From Aestuariibius violaceus (GTDB lineage Bacteria; Pseudomonadota; Alphaproteobacteria; Rhodobacterales; Rhodobacteraceae): a stretch of DNA of 64,000 nucleotides. Shown here in pieces: positions 27,055 through 36,271 of this stretch. A model generated the notes under the pieces. That model saw only the letters and a list, made by a program, of their open reading frames with translations, was not told the origin of the DNA and did not search any database. The first letter of the stretch is position 1; each line of letters begins with the position of its first letter. Both the position numbers and the translations under genes were made by a program. The DNA lies in assembly GCF_040779325.2 (NCBI RefSeq), contig NZ_JBFONT020000002.1, positions 886,225 to 950,224 of the forward strand, read 5' to 3'.

Positions 27055-28037
27055 TACGCGCTCCATTTCTGCCAAAGGCGCGGCAAGGCGATGACGCTGA
27101 TCAGAAGCGCACCGATTACGATCGACATCACGATGCCCGGCACGTTGAGAAGGCCAAGGCCGAACGTCACCAGCCCCATGACAAACGCCGCGATGACCAC
27201 GCCAGGGATCGAGCCTGAGCCGCCAAGAATGCTGACGCCGCCAAGGACGACCATGGTGACGATTTCCAGTTCCCATCCGAACGCGATCGACGGACGGGTC
27301 GAGGCAAGCCGCGAGGTCAGGCAGATCGCAGCCACGCCGGACATGAGTCCCGTGAGCAGGAAGAGGATGAATTTCACGCGGGCGACCCGGATGCCCGAGA
27401 ATTCGGCCCCGACCGGGTTGTTGCCGATGGCATAGACGGTCCGGCCGAAGTTCGTCTTGTGAAGCATGATGAAGTAGATCAGGGCGAGAACGGCAAAAAG
27501 CACGAACTCGAACGAGATCACCCAGAACACGTAGCCTTGTCCGAAGAAGGCGAAGTCAGAGGGGTAACCGCGATAGGCCTGATCGCCGAGAATGATGTAG
27601 CTGATCCCGCGGAAGAGGCTCATCGTGCCGATGGTGACGACGATGGAGGGAAGGCCCATTCGGGTGACGAGGACGCCGTTGAAGGCACCGCAAAGCAGGC
27701 CGACACCAAGCCCGATCAGCACCAGTCCCGGCGTGCCGACGCCGACTTGCACGGCGGCTCCCATGGCTGTCGAGGCCAGTGCGATGATCGAGGCCACGGA
27801 CAGATCGATTTCGCCCGCGATGATCAGAAGCGCCATCGCGAAGGCGATCATCGCCTTTTCCGTGAAGTTGAACGTCATGTCGCTGAGATTCCACGCGTTC
27901 AGGAAATAGGGCGACGTGAAGCTGTTCACGATGAAGATCGCGACGGCGACGGCCAGGAGGAGCGACTCCCAGCTCTTGAGGCGCCGCTCCAGCGGGGATT
28001 GCAGACGGTCCGGAATGGAACGGGTCGTATCGGTCAT
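27054..28037 (-). CDS. rhaQ: Rhamnose ABC transporter permease RhaQ
   Basis: 327 residues, strongly hydrophobic with about nine to ten membrane segments. It has the monosaccharide-permease signatures 'EIDLSVASIIALAS' and 'GLPSIVVTIGTMSLFRGISYIILG' and 'VVLGGVSILGGSGSIPGVVIAAF'. It pairs with RhaP as the membrane pore of the importer. It overlaps rhaP upstream (ATGA) and rhaU downstream. Confidence 0.92.
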   Translation of the reverse strand: MTDTTRSIPDRLQSPLERRLKSWESLLLAVAVAIFIVNSFTSPYFLNAWNLSDMTFNFTEKAMIAFAMALLIIAGEIDLSVASIIALASTAMGAAVQVGVGTPGLVLIGLGVGLLCGAFNGVLVTRMGLPSIVVTIGTMSLFRGISYIILGDQAYRGYPSDFAFFGQGYVFWVISFEFVLFAVLALIYFIMLHKTNFGRTVYAIGNNPVGAEFSGIRVARVKFILFLLTGLMSGVAAICLTSRLASTRPSIAFGWELEIVTMVVLGGVSILGGSGSIPGVVIAAFVMGLVTFGLGLLNVPGIVMSIVIGALLISVIALPRLWQKWSA

Positions 28038-29017
28038 GTTGCATGCTCCGCGCGTCTGAGGATGATCCGTCCCTTCTTGCGGCTGGCCTGGGCGTTCAGC
28101 GCGACCGCGATGATGATCGCGCCGCCAGAGATCGCCAATTGCCAGAACGGGGAGATGTCCACGACGGGCAGCGCGTTCCGGATGATACCGAGGAAGAGTG
28201 CCCCGAGCATTGCGCCGACCACGGTGCCGATGCCGCCCATGATGGCCACGCCGCCGATCACGCACGCCGCCACCACGTCGAGTTCGAACCCCCCGGCGAG
28301 GTCCACAAAGGCGACCGCAAAGCGCGACACCCACAGATATCCCGTCAGGCCCGCCAGGGCGCCGGAGATCGTGAAGGCCCGGAACTGGGTCCTGCCTACG
28401 TCGATCCCGGCATAGGTGGCGGCGTGCGGGTTGCCGCCCGCAGCGTAGAACGCACGGCCAAGGGCGGTTCGGGTCATCACGAGGCTGAACAGAATGACGG
28501 CAGAAATGGCCATCCAGCTCATCACCGGCAGGCCAAGAAGCTCTGTGCGCGGGAAAGCCTTGAACGGATCGCTCAGTTCGTGGGCGTTGATCCATCGCCC
28601 CTCGGACAAAAGGAAGATCGTCCCGCGGAAAATCGTCATCGTTCCGAGGGTCACGACGATCGGTGGGATGGCGAGCTTCCAGACAAGAACGCCGTTGAAC
28701 ATCCCCAGAAGCGCGCCGAACGCGACGGCGATGACGATGATCACCGGCACCGGCAGCCCCGGTAGGGCGACGTTGATCATTGCGACGACCATGCCAGTCA
28801 GCGCGAGGTTCGCCGCAACGCTAAGATCGATGCAACGGGTCAGGATCACGATCATCTGGCCGATGGCCAGCAGGATCAGGGGGGCTGTGTCGTTGAAGAC
28901 ATTCACCAGGTTTGCAGGCTGGATGAAGGCGGGAAACCGCGACGCGATGATTGCCAGAAGCACTACGATCGCGCCGGTCAGGAGGACTTCGCGAGACATG
29001 AGAGACTGTTTTGACAT
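28034..29017 (-). CDS. rhaP: Rhamnose ABC transporter permease RhaP
   Basis: 327 residues with the same architecture as RhaQ: 'CIDLSVAANLALTGMVVAMI', 'IPPIVVTLGTMTIFRGTIFLLSEG' and 'GGVAIMGGIGTVVGAMLGALFL'. It starts 13 nt after the rhaT stop and is coupled to rhaQ. Confidence 0.92.
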   Translation of the reverse strand: MSKQSLMSREVLLTGAIVVLLAIIASRFPAFIQPANLVNVFNDTAPLILLAIGQMIVILTRCIDLSVAANLALTGMVVAMINVALPGLPVPVIIVIAVAFGALLGMFNGVLVWKLAIPPIVVTLGTMTIFRGTIFLLSEGRWINAHELSDPFKAFPRTELLGLPVMSWMAISAVILFSLVMTRTALGRAFYAAGGNPHAATYAGIDVGRTQFRAFTISGALAGLTGYLWVSRFAVAFVDLAGGFELDVVAACVIGGVAIMGGIGTVVGAMLGALFLGIIRNALPVVDISPFWQLAISGGAIIIAVALNAQASRKKGRIILRRAEHAT

Positions 29018-29029
29018 GGTTCGTCTTCC

Positions 29030-30562
29030 TCAGATCCCGGCCGCGTGCCGCACGAGCGTCTCGGGCATCATCTCGTCGCCCGACAGTTCCGCCACGATCC
29101 GGCCTTCGCGCATCACGATGACCCTGTCCGACATGCCCAGAACTTCCGGTATTTCCGAGCTGACCATGATCACGGCCAGGCCCTGTGCGGCCAGTTCGGC
29201 CATGAATTCGTGCACAGCGGCCTTGGAGCCGATGTCGATGCCCTTGGTGGGTTCATCAAGGATGATCACCTTTGGCTGTGTGGCCAGCCATTTGGCGATG
29301 ACGACCTTCTGCTGATTGCCGCCCGAAAGGTTACCGACATCAGTGTCCAGGGAGGCCGCGCGAAGGTCGAGCCGTTCGGTGTATTCGCGTGCCAGTTCGA
29401 ACTCTTTGGCCAACTGCAGAAATCCATTGCGCGATGTACGGCCAAGCGAGGGCAGCGTCACGTTCTGGAAGATCGGGAGCGCCGTGATTGCCCCCTGTTT
29501 GCCGCGGTCTTCGGGCACATAGACGATGCCCTTGTCGACCGCATCGGCAGGGGATCGGATGACAGCCCTGTCACCGTCGATACGTACCTCTCCTGCAGAA
29601 GGGCGGGTGATCCCGAAAAGCGACTGCATGAATTCGGAACGGCCTGCGCCGACAAGGCCGTAGAAGCCCAGGATCTCTCCTCGGCGCAGCACGAAGCTGA
29701 TATCCGCGAATTCGGTCGGGTGCTCGTAGCCCTCGACCACCAAGATCTCATCGCCGACGTTATGGTCCCGATCAGGGAAGATCTGGCTGACATCCCGGCC
29801 CACCATCATTTTCACCAGCTCGGCCTCGGACACATTTTCGATGGGTCCGCTGCCGACGAATGCGCCATCCCGGAAGACCGTGTAGTTGTCCGCGATCCGG
29901 AAAATCTCGTCGAACTTGTGACTGATGAAGAGGATGGCCTTGCCCTGGCCCTTCAGCTCTTCAACAAGTTCATAGAGCTCTTCGATCTCTTTTTGGCTGA
30001 GCGCCGCGGTGGGCTCATCCATGATCACGACCCGCGCATCGATCGACAAAGCGCGCGCGATCGCTACGAGATGCTTGTTCGCGATCCCAAGGTCTTTCAG
30101 CTTGTTCCGGGGGTCGATATTGGCGCCGATCCCCTCGAGAATCTCCCTCGCCTTCTCGACCATCGCCTTGGTGTCGATCAGACCGAACCGCCCTCGGGGC
30201 GCATGGCCTAGAAACACGTTTTCTGCGACTGACAACTCGTCAAACAGAACGGTCTCTTGGTGGATCGCGGTGATGCCCGCATTGCTGGCATCCTGAGCGG
30301 TCGGAAATCGGATCGGCGTGTCGGCGATCTCGATCTGTCCGCCGTCCGGCTGATAGATGCCGGTCAGGATTTTTACGACTGTCGATTTCCCCGCTCCGTT
30401 CTCTCCGACAAGGGCCGTAACCTGGCCGGGAAAAAGCTCAAGAGACACCTCCGACAAGGCGGTGACGCCGGGGAACTTCTTCGTCACCCGGTTCAGCGAC
30501 AGGATCGGTGTTGCGGTCGCAGTCCTGACGGGGTCGGATCTCTGATCGGGGTCCATCAACAT
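29030..30562 (-). CDS. rhaT: Rhamnose ABC transporter ATP-binding protein RhaT
   Basis: 510 residues. Two ABC domains in one chain, as in all sugar importers of the ribose/rhamnose class. Domain 1 has Walker A GENGAGKST and Walker B VVIMDEP; domain 2 has the usual variant Walker A GLVGAGRSE, signature LSGGNQQK and Walker B VIILDEP. The start is uncertain. The ATG at 30562 or 30556 leaves a normal length, while a TTG at 30625 would add 21 residues that look unlike the family. Confidence 0.92.
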   Translation of the reverse strand: MLMDPDQRSDPVRTATATPILSLNRVTKKFPGVTALSEVSLELFPGQVTALVGENGAGKSTVVKILTGIYQPDGGQIEIADTPIRFPTAQDASNAGITAIHQETVLFDELSVAENVFLGHAPRGRFGLIDTKAMVEKAREILEGIGANIDPRNKLKDLGIANKHLVAIARALSIDARVVIMDEPTAALSQKEIEELYELVEELKGQGKAILFISHKFDEIFRIADNYTVFRDGAFVGSGPIENVSEAELVKMMVGRDVSQIFPDRDHNVGDEILVVEGYEHPTEFADISFVLRRGEILGFYGLVGAGRSEFMQSLFGITRPSAGEVRIDGDRAVIRSPADAVDKGIVYVPEDRGKQGAITALPIFQNVTLPSLGRTSRNGFLQLAKEFELAREYTERLDLRAASLDTDVGNLSGGNQQKVVIAKWLATQPKVIILDEPTKGIDIGSKAAVHEFMAELAAQGLAVIMVSSEIPEVLGMSDRVIVMREGRIVAELSGDEMMPETLVRHAAGI

Positions 30563-30628
30563 CGGATTTCGCTGCCAAGCGGTAGGGTGTCGGCGCAGCG
30601 CGAACGCTGCTCCGGCCTCACTCAACGA

Positions 30629-31630
30629 TCAGAAGATGTCCTTGAACTGATCGATGTTCGAGGCGTCATAGGTGAACGGGTCCGACATCGCAGCCGCATT
30701 CGTGTCGTCGAGCGTCACAGAGCCCATCCGGCCCGTCGGGATTTCCGCGCCCGGCTCTGCGGTCGCGGCGCCCGAGGCAAGAGCGTGGGCAATCATCGTC
30801 GCGGAGTAGCCGAGGTCAATCGGGTTCCAGATGGCGAAGCTTTCCGTGGCACCGGATTCCACACAGCCCGCCATCTCGGACGGCAGGCCAAGACCGGTCA
30901 CGTTGATCTCGCCGATCTTCCCTGCGTCGGAGACAGCCTGACAGGACGCAAGAATGCCGACGGTCGTCGGCGCGATGATGGCCTTCAGGTCCGGATAGGA
31001 CGCCATGAGGCCCTGCGCTTCGCGGTAGGATTTGTCGGAAAGGTCGTCGCCGTAGACCGTCGCAACGAGTTCGATGCCAGGATAATTCGGGAGGACGTCT
31101 TCCGCGGCTGCAATCCAAGCGTTCTGGTTGGTGGCCGTGGCCGATGCTGACAGGATCGCCACCTGTCCGCCGTCCGGCATGTGATCGGCAGCCAGCTTGA
31201 TAATGGTGTTCCCGATCAACTCCGTCGAAGACGGGTTCAGGTGCATCATCCGGCCTTCTTCTGCGACCCCGGAATCCCACGAGATCACGGTGATGCCACG
31301 CTGCATCGCGCGGCTGAGGGCCGGCGCGATCGCATCGGGGTCGTTGGCCGAGATCGCGATGGCGTCAACGCCCTGAGCGATCAGCGAGTTAATGACCTCG
31401 ATCTGGCCTTCTGCGGTGGTATCGGTCGGGCCGGTATAGATAATCTCGACGTTGCCAAGCTCGGCAGCCGCTTCCTCGGCGCCTTCGGCAGCAGCTTCGA
31501 AGAACCCGATGCCGAGTGCCTTTACCACAAGCGCGATGCGCATGTTGTCCTGCGCCATGGCGCTGGTGCCCATAAGGCCAGCCGCGAGGCTGATGCCCGC
31601 GATCAGCGATGTAAATGTCCGACGTTTCAT
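30629..31630 (-). CDS. rhaS: Rhamnose ABC transporter substrate-binding protein RhaS
   Basis: 333 residues. Signal peptide in residues 1-26 (MKRRTFTSLIAGISLAAGLMGTSAMA), then a periplasmic binding protein of the LacI/ribose-binding type ('MRIALVVKALGIGFFEAAAEGAEEAA', 'VDAIAISANDPDAIAPAL', 'VISWDSGVAEEGRMMHLNPSS'). It is preceded by GGGAGGACACG. It delivers L-rhamnose to RhaTPQ. Confidence 0.93.
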   Translation of the reverse strand: MKRRTFTSLIAGISLAAGLMGTSAMAQDNMRIALVVKALGIGFFEAAAEGAEEAAAELGNVEIIYTGPTDTTAEGQIEVINSLIAQGVDAIAISANDPDAIAPALSRAMQRGITVISWDSGVAEEGRMMHLNPSSTELIGNTIIKLAADHMPDGGQVAILSASATATNQNAWIAAAEDVLPNYPGIELVATVYGDDLSDKSYREAQGLMASYPDLKAIIAPTTVGILASCQAVSDAGKIGEINVTGLGLPSEMAGCVESGATESFAIWNPIDLGYSATMIAHALASGAATAEPGAEIPTGRMGSVTLDDTNAAAMSDPFTYDASNIDQFKDIF

Positions 31631-31666
31631 GTCGTGTCCTCCCAAAGACAATTGTATTTGGCCATT

Positions 31667-32470
31667 TCATGAGGCGGCCACGTCCTCTTGAGCGCCGCCG
31701 GACTGGGCGACGATCAGTTTCACGTCCGCAGCGTCCAGCATGGCTGCCGCCTTGTCCGAGATTCCTTCGTCGGTAATCAGGGTGGAGATGCGATCGAGGC
31801 CGCACAGCACGAGGCTGGACCGCTGGTCGAACTTGGTGCTGTCAACGAGCACCACAAGCTCATCGGCCTGACCCATCAGCTTTTCCTCAGCCCGGATCAG
31901 CAGGGGGTCGGCCTCCATAAGGCCCAGCGGACCGACGCCCTGCGCGCCCATGAACATGCGGCGGGCATAGAAGTTGCGCGTCACGTCGTTCTCGAACGGC
32001 GACAGGATGATGTTCTGCTCGCGATAGATCGCACCGCCCGACACCATCACCGTGTTCTTCGAATGCTTCAGAAGGTGTTCGGCGATGGGAAAGGAGTTTG
32101 TGAACACCTGGCAACGCCGGTTCGCCAGCGGGTGCACCATCTGAAATGTCGTCGTCCCGCCGTTGATGATGATCGGTTCACCGTCTTTGCAAAGATCCAC
32201 AGCCGCCCGCGCGATGGCCTGCTTTTCTTTGATCCGAAGCGTTTCGTTGACTGCGAAGGTGCGGCCGGCAAGGCCTACGAATTGGGGAGGATGGAGCGCC
32301 TCCACGCCACCCCGCACACGGCGGACCTTCTGCTGCACGTGGAGGGTCGAGATATCCCGGCGTATTGTAGCCTCAGACGCCCCCGTCAGATTGCACAGAT
32401 CGACCACGGTCACCACAGCCCGATCCTGGACGGCGGACAGAATGACCCTGTGGCGCTCTGACTCGTGCAT
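31667..32470 (-). CDS. rhaR: DeoR-family repressor RhaR
   Basis: 267 residues. N-terminal DeoR winged HTH ('VVDLCNLTGASEATIRRDISTLHVQQKVRRVRGGVEAL'), then the sugar-isomerase-like effector domain ('IIINGGTTTFQMV', 'VMVSGGAIYREQNIILSP', 'LVVLVDSTKFDQRSSLVLCGLDRISTLITD'). It heads the rhamnose transport operon and divides it from rhaDI. It most likely represses both sides through the palindrome at 32537-32563. Confidence 0.92.
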   Translation of the reverse strand: MHESERHRVILSAVQDRAVVTVVDLCNLTGASEATIRRDISTLHVQQKVRRVRGGVEALHPPQFVGLAGRTFAVNETLRIKEKQAIARAAVDLCKDGEPIIINGGTTTFQMVHPLANRRCQVFTNSFPIAEHLLKHSKNTVMVSGGAIYREQNIILSPFENDVTRNFYARRMFMGAQGVGPLGLMEADPLLIRAEEKLMGQADELVVLVDSTKFDQRSSLVLCGLDRISTLITDEGISDKAAAMLDAADVKLIVAQSGGAQEDVAAS

Positions 32471-32536
32471 GAAGACCTCCCTAGCAGCAGAAGGTGCCCA
32501 GATTTTCAGGATCGGTCAATCAAAAACAATCACCAG

Positions 32537-32563
32537 CAATCATTCTGCACTGCAGAATGATTG
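32537..32563. promoter_or_regulatory. 27-bp perfect palindrome, candidate RhaR operator
   Basis: Half sites CAATCATTCTGCA (32537-32549) and its exact reverse complement (32551-32563) flank one central C. Additional CAATCA copies lie just to the left (about 32516-32521 and 32527-32532), and TGATTG/TGACTG/ATTGAC-like copies lie to the right. The cluster sits in the 189-bp spacer between rhaR and rhaD, which suits one operator controlling two divergent promoters. Confidence 0.75.
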
Positions 32564-32659
32564 AAAATGACTGGAATCGATTGACAAAGCGTCGCGCCAA
32601 CCTCACGCTGCGCGACAAGTGAGCTGCGGCTTGGTCCATCTGTACGGGAGCGCATCATA

Positions 32660-34759
32660 TTGAAATCGTTCGATAATCCGCTGCTTGATAATCGCTGGGA
32701 CGATGCCGCAGCAAAAGGCATGAGCGAGTCGGAACTGCTTCTCTATCGCTCGAACATCCTCGGATCCGACAAGCGCGTAACCAACTACGGCGGAGGCAAC
32801 ACCTCGGCCAAGGTGATGGAGACGGATCCGCTGACGGGCGAAGAGGTCGAGGTTCTATGGGTGAAGGGCTCTGGCGGCGATATCGGCTCCATCAAGATGG
32901 ACGGTTTCGCGACGCTCTACATGGACAAGCTCAACGCCCTGAAATCGCTCTATCGCGGTGTCGAATACGAAGACGAAATGGTCGGCTACTTGCCTCATTG
33001 CACCTTCGGGCTGAACCCGCGTGCCGCCTCCATCGACACGCCGCTTCACGCCTACGTACCGCGCAAACACGTCGATCACGTCCACGCGGACGCGATCATC
33101 GCCATTGCCGCGTCGAAGAATTCGAAAGAACTGACGCAAGAAATCTTCGGCGATCGCATCGGCTGGCTTCCCTGGAAGCGTCCAGGCTATGAATTGGGCC
33201 TCTGGCTTGAGAAATTCTGCCATGACAACCCTGACGCTGATGGTGTCGTCCTGGAGAGCCACGGGCTGTTCACTTGGGCCGACACGGCCAAAGAGTGCTA
33301 TGACACCACCATCGACGTGATCAATCGCGCGACCGAGTGGCTGCACGAGCGGACCTCGGGCATGCCCGCCTTCGGCGGCGCCAAGCACGACTCTTTGGAC
33401 AAAACCGAACGTCGCAACGTGGTCGCGCGCCTGATGCCTGCAATTCGTGGCTTCGTGAGTGGCAACCAACACATGGTGGGCCATTTCGACGACAGCCCTG
33501 CGGTTCTGGAATTCGTGAATTCGCAGAACATGGAAGACCTTGCGGTGTTGGGCACGTCTTGTCCCGATCACTTCCTGCGCACGAAGATCCGCCCGCTTGT
33601 CGTGGACTTCAACCCGGCTAAGGGCAATCTCGACGAGGTCCTGACCGGTCTGCCAGCGCAAATCGAATCCTACCGCGAGGATTACGCGGCCTATTACGAG
33701 CGCTGCAAACACGATGACAGCCCGGCCCTTCGCGATCCCAACGCTGTTGTCTACCTCGTTCCGGGCGTCGGAATGATCACCTTTGCAAAGGACAAGGCAA
33801 CAGCGCGCATATCGGGGGAGTTCTACGTCAACGCGATCAACGTGATGCGCGAAGCATCGGCCGTCAGCGAATACCAGGGCCTGCCTGAGCAGGAGGCCTT
33901 TGATATCGAATACTGGCTACTCGAAGAGGCCAAGCTGCAACGTATGCCCAAGCCGAAGTCGCTTGCGAGCCGCGTCGCGCTGGTGACCGGCGGCGCTGGC
34001 GGCATCGGGGCTGCGACTGCCCAGCGCTACCTGTCCGAAGGGGCCTGTGTGGTCCTTGCGGACATCGACGCCGACAACTTGAAAGTCGCGCAAGACAGTC
34101 TCACCCAGTCCTACGGGAAGGATGTGGTGCGGTCCGTGGTTATGGACGTCACCAACGAAGAGGCCGTGGCGAAAGCTTTCGCAGAGGCGGCCGTCGAGTT
34201 CGGCGGAATTGACATCCTCGTGTCAAATGCCGGGATCGCGTCCTCGGCGCCCGTCGAAGAAACGTCGCTGGCGCTCTGGAACAAGAACATGGAGATCCTC
34301 AGCACCGGCTATTTCCTTGTCAGCCGCGAAGCGTTCAGGCTGATGCGGGCGCAAAGCATGGGCGGGTCCATCGTCTTTGTCGCCTCCAAGAATGGCCTGG
34401 CCGCTTCGCCGAACGCGTCTGCCTACTGCACCGCGAAGGCGTCGGAGATCCACCTGGCGCGCTGCCTTGCGCTCGAAGGGGCTGAGGCCGGCATTCGCGT
34501 CAATGTCGTCAACCCTGACGCCGTTCTTCGCGGATCGAAGATCTGGGAAGGCGAGTGGCTGGATCAGCGCGCGTCGACCTACGGCACCGATAAGGATGGC
34601 CTGGAAGAGATGTATCGCGAACGCTCGATGCTGAAGCGGTCGGTCTTGCCAGAAGACGTAGCCGAAGCCTGCTATTTCTTTGCGGCTGAGACCTCGTCCA
34701 AATCCACTGGCAACATCCTCAACGTCGATGCTGGCAACGTGCAGGCGTTCACGCGCTGA
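32660..34759 (+). CDS. rhaD: Bifunctional rhamnulose-1-phosphate aldolase / alcohol (lactaldehyde) dehydrogenase RhaD
   Basis: 699 residues. The N-terminal ~430 are a class II aldolase ('TNYGGGNTSAKV', zinc-type histidines in 'HVDHVHADA'). The C-terminal ~265 are an SDR domain (TGGAGGIG near residue 442, YCTAK as the catalytic Tyr/Lys). The fusion cleaves rhamnulose-1-phosphate to DHAP and L-lactaldehyde and then oxidises or reduces the aldehyde, as in Rhizobium and Bacillus RhaD/RhaEW. The start codon is TTG at 32660 after GGGAG: only this start keeps the conserved 'LLDNRWDDAA' beginning. Transcribed away from rhaR. Confidence 0.92.
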   Translation: MKSFDNPLLDNRWDDAAAKGMSESELLLYRSNILGSDKRVTNYGGGNTSAKVMETDPLTGEEVEVLWVKGSGGDIGSIKMDGFATLYMDKLNALKSLYRGVEYEDEMVGYLPHCTFGLNPRAASIDTPLHAYVPRKHVDHVHADAIIAIAASKNSKELTQEIFGDRIGWLPWKRPGYELGLWLEKFCHDNPDADGVVLESHGLFTWADTAKECYDTTIDVINRATEWLHERTSGMPAFGGAKHDSLDKTERRNVVARLMPAIRGFVSGNQHMVGHFDDSPAVLEFVNSQNMEDLAVLGTSCPDHFLRTKIRPLVVDFNPAKGNLDEVLTGLPAQIESYREDYAAYYERCKHDDSPALRDPNAVVYLVPGVGMITFAKDKATARISGEFYVNAINVMREASAVSEYQGLPEQEAFDIEYWLLEEAKLQRMPKPKSLASRVALVTGGAGGIGAATAQRYLSEGACVVLADIDADNLKVAQDSLTQSYGKDVVRSVVMDVTNEEAVAKAFAEAAVEFGGIDILVSNAGIASSAPVEETSLALWNKNMEILSTGYFLVSREAFRLMRAQSMGGSIVFVASKNGLAASPNASAYCTAKASEIHLARCLALEGAEAGIRVNVVNPDAVLRGSKIWEGEWLDQRASTYGTDKDGLEEMYRERSMLKRSVLPEDVAEACYFFAAETSSKSTGNILNVDAGNVQAFTR

Positions 34760-34782
34760 GTAGAGAAGATGGAGAGTCGGGC

Positions 34783-36021
34783 ATGAGCTACCAGACCGCC
34801 AAGGCAGCCTTCGCGGAATGGGGGGTGGATACGGAAGCGGCGCTTGCGCGTCTGGCGACGGTCCCGATCTCGATGCATTGCTGGCAGGGCGACGACGTCG
34901 TGGGTTTCGAAAAGCAGACCGGGTCGTCCGGCGGTGGCATCCAGGCGACCGGCAACCATCCTGGCCGCGCGCGCACGCCCGAAGAGCTGCGCGCCGATCT
35001 GCAATTCGCCTACGCCATGATCCCCGGAAGGCACCGGCTCAACCTGCACGCCATGTACATGGATACCGAAGAGACCCCCGACCGTGATGAGATCGAGTAC
35101 AGGCATTTCGAGCCCTGGGTCGATTGGGCAAAGGCACAGGGCATCGGGCTTGACTTCAACCCGACGTTCTTTGCCCACGCCAAGGCCGACGACAACCTGA
35201 CGCTCTCGCATCCCGATGCGGGTATTCGCGACTTCTGGATCGAACATGGAAAGCGCACCCGGGACATCGCCGCGCGCATCGGCTTGGAGCTTGGCAGCGC
35301 TTGCGTCAACAACATCTGGGTGCCGGACGGCTACAAGGACATTCCGGTCGACCGCATGGCCGCCAGGGCGCGGCTCGAGGCGTCGCTCGACACAATGCTC
35401 GCGCCTGCGCAAGAACCGGCCCAGATGCTCGACGCGGTCGAGTCGAAGCTGTTCGGTATCGGCGTCGAGGCCTGCACCGTGGGGAGCCACGAGTTCTACA
35501 TGGGCTACGCGATCCGCAAGGGCACGCTTCTTTGCCTCGACATGGGGCACTTCCACCCCACCGAGAACATCGCCGACAAGCTGAGCGCCGTGGCCCTGTC
35601 GCTGCCGCAGATCCTGCTGCACGTCTCGCGCCCGATGCGGTGGGACAGCGACCACGTCATCCTTCTGAACGACGACATCCTCGCCATGGCCTATGAGCTG
35701 GTCAGCGCCGACTTGCTGCATCGCACTTTCATCGGTCTTGATTTCTTTGACGCAACGATCAGCCGGACAGCTGCCTGGGTGATCGGGACGAGGAATATGC
35801 AGAAGGCGCTGCTGCGCGCACTTCTCGCACCTTGGGATCGGTTGCGAGCGGCAGAAGACAGCCTCGATTTTACGGCACGGCTCACTTTGACGGAAGAGTT
35901 CAGAGATCTTCCGTTCGGCGAGGTATGGGCTGAGTTCTGCAAACGCCTGGACACGCCTTCCGGACTTACCTTGATCAGCGAGCTCGATGCCTATCAGGCA
36001 AGTGTTGCAGTGCGGGCTTAA
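34783..36021 (+). CDS. rhaI: L-rhamnose isomerase RhaI (rhizobial type)
   Basis: 412 residues. TIM-barrel isomerase that turns L-rhamnose into L-rhamnulose. It shows 'ISMHCWQGDDVVGFE', 'ATGNHPGRARTPEEL', 'GIGLDFNPTFFAHAKADDNLTLSHPD' and 'LCLDMGHFHPTENIADKLSA', which supply the metal-binding Glu, Asp and His residues. It is the alphaproteobacterial RhaI group, not the enteric RhaA. It starts 23 nt after rhaD with GGAGAG as ribosome-binding site. Confidence 0.92.
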   Translation: MSYQTAKAAFAEWGVDTEAALARLATVPISMHCWQGDDVVGFEKQTGSSGGGIQATGNHPGRARTPEELRADLQFAYAMIPGRHRLNLHAMYMDTEETPDRDEIEYRHFEPWVDWAKAQGIGLDFNPTFFAHAKADDNLTLSHPDAGIRDFWIEHGKRTRDIAARIGLELGSACVNNIWVPDGYKDIPVDRMAARARLEASLDTMLAPAQEPAQMLDAVESKLFGIGVEACTVGSHEFYMGYAIRKGTLLCLDMGHFHPTENIADKLSAVALSLPQILLHVSRPMRWDSDHVILLNDDILAMAYELVSADLLHRTFIGLDFFDATISRTAAWVIGTRNMQKALLRALLAPWDRLRAAEDSLDFTARLTLTEEFRDLPFGEVWAEFCKRLDTPSGLTLISELDAYQASVAVRA

Positions 36022-36271
36022 TCGGCAAGGCCGCTCCGAACAGAGACCTTAGGTCTTTCCAACGTGCAGACAGTTGCAGCCTTGGTTTTAAAGACAAGCT
36101 TGTCGAACCCGATGCGAAGAGAGGATTAGCCCCTCAGACCTGCGTTTTGGCCTTTTGTCCGCCAGAACCCCGCACGGCCTACGAATGGCCGCTCTGGTGA
36201 CACTGTGCGGCGGCGTGTGATCGCAAAGTCGATGTCCCCGATGGGCCGTCCGCGAAGACAGCCCGTCGGCA
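36022..36271. other. Spacer between rhaI and the recombinase gene
   Basis: 250 bp. No gene is visible. The stretch around 36180 ('GAATGGCCGCTCTGG...') faintly resembles the dispersed repeat seen at 43128 and 62155, too weakly to call. Confidence 0.4.
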
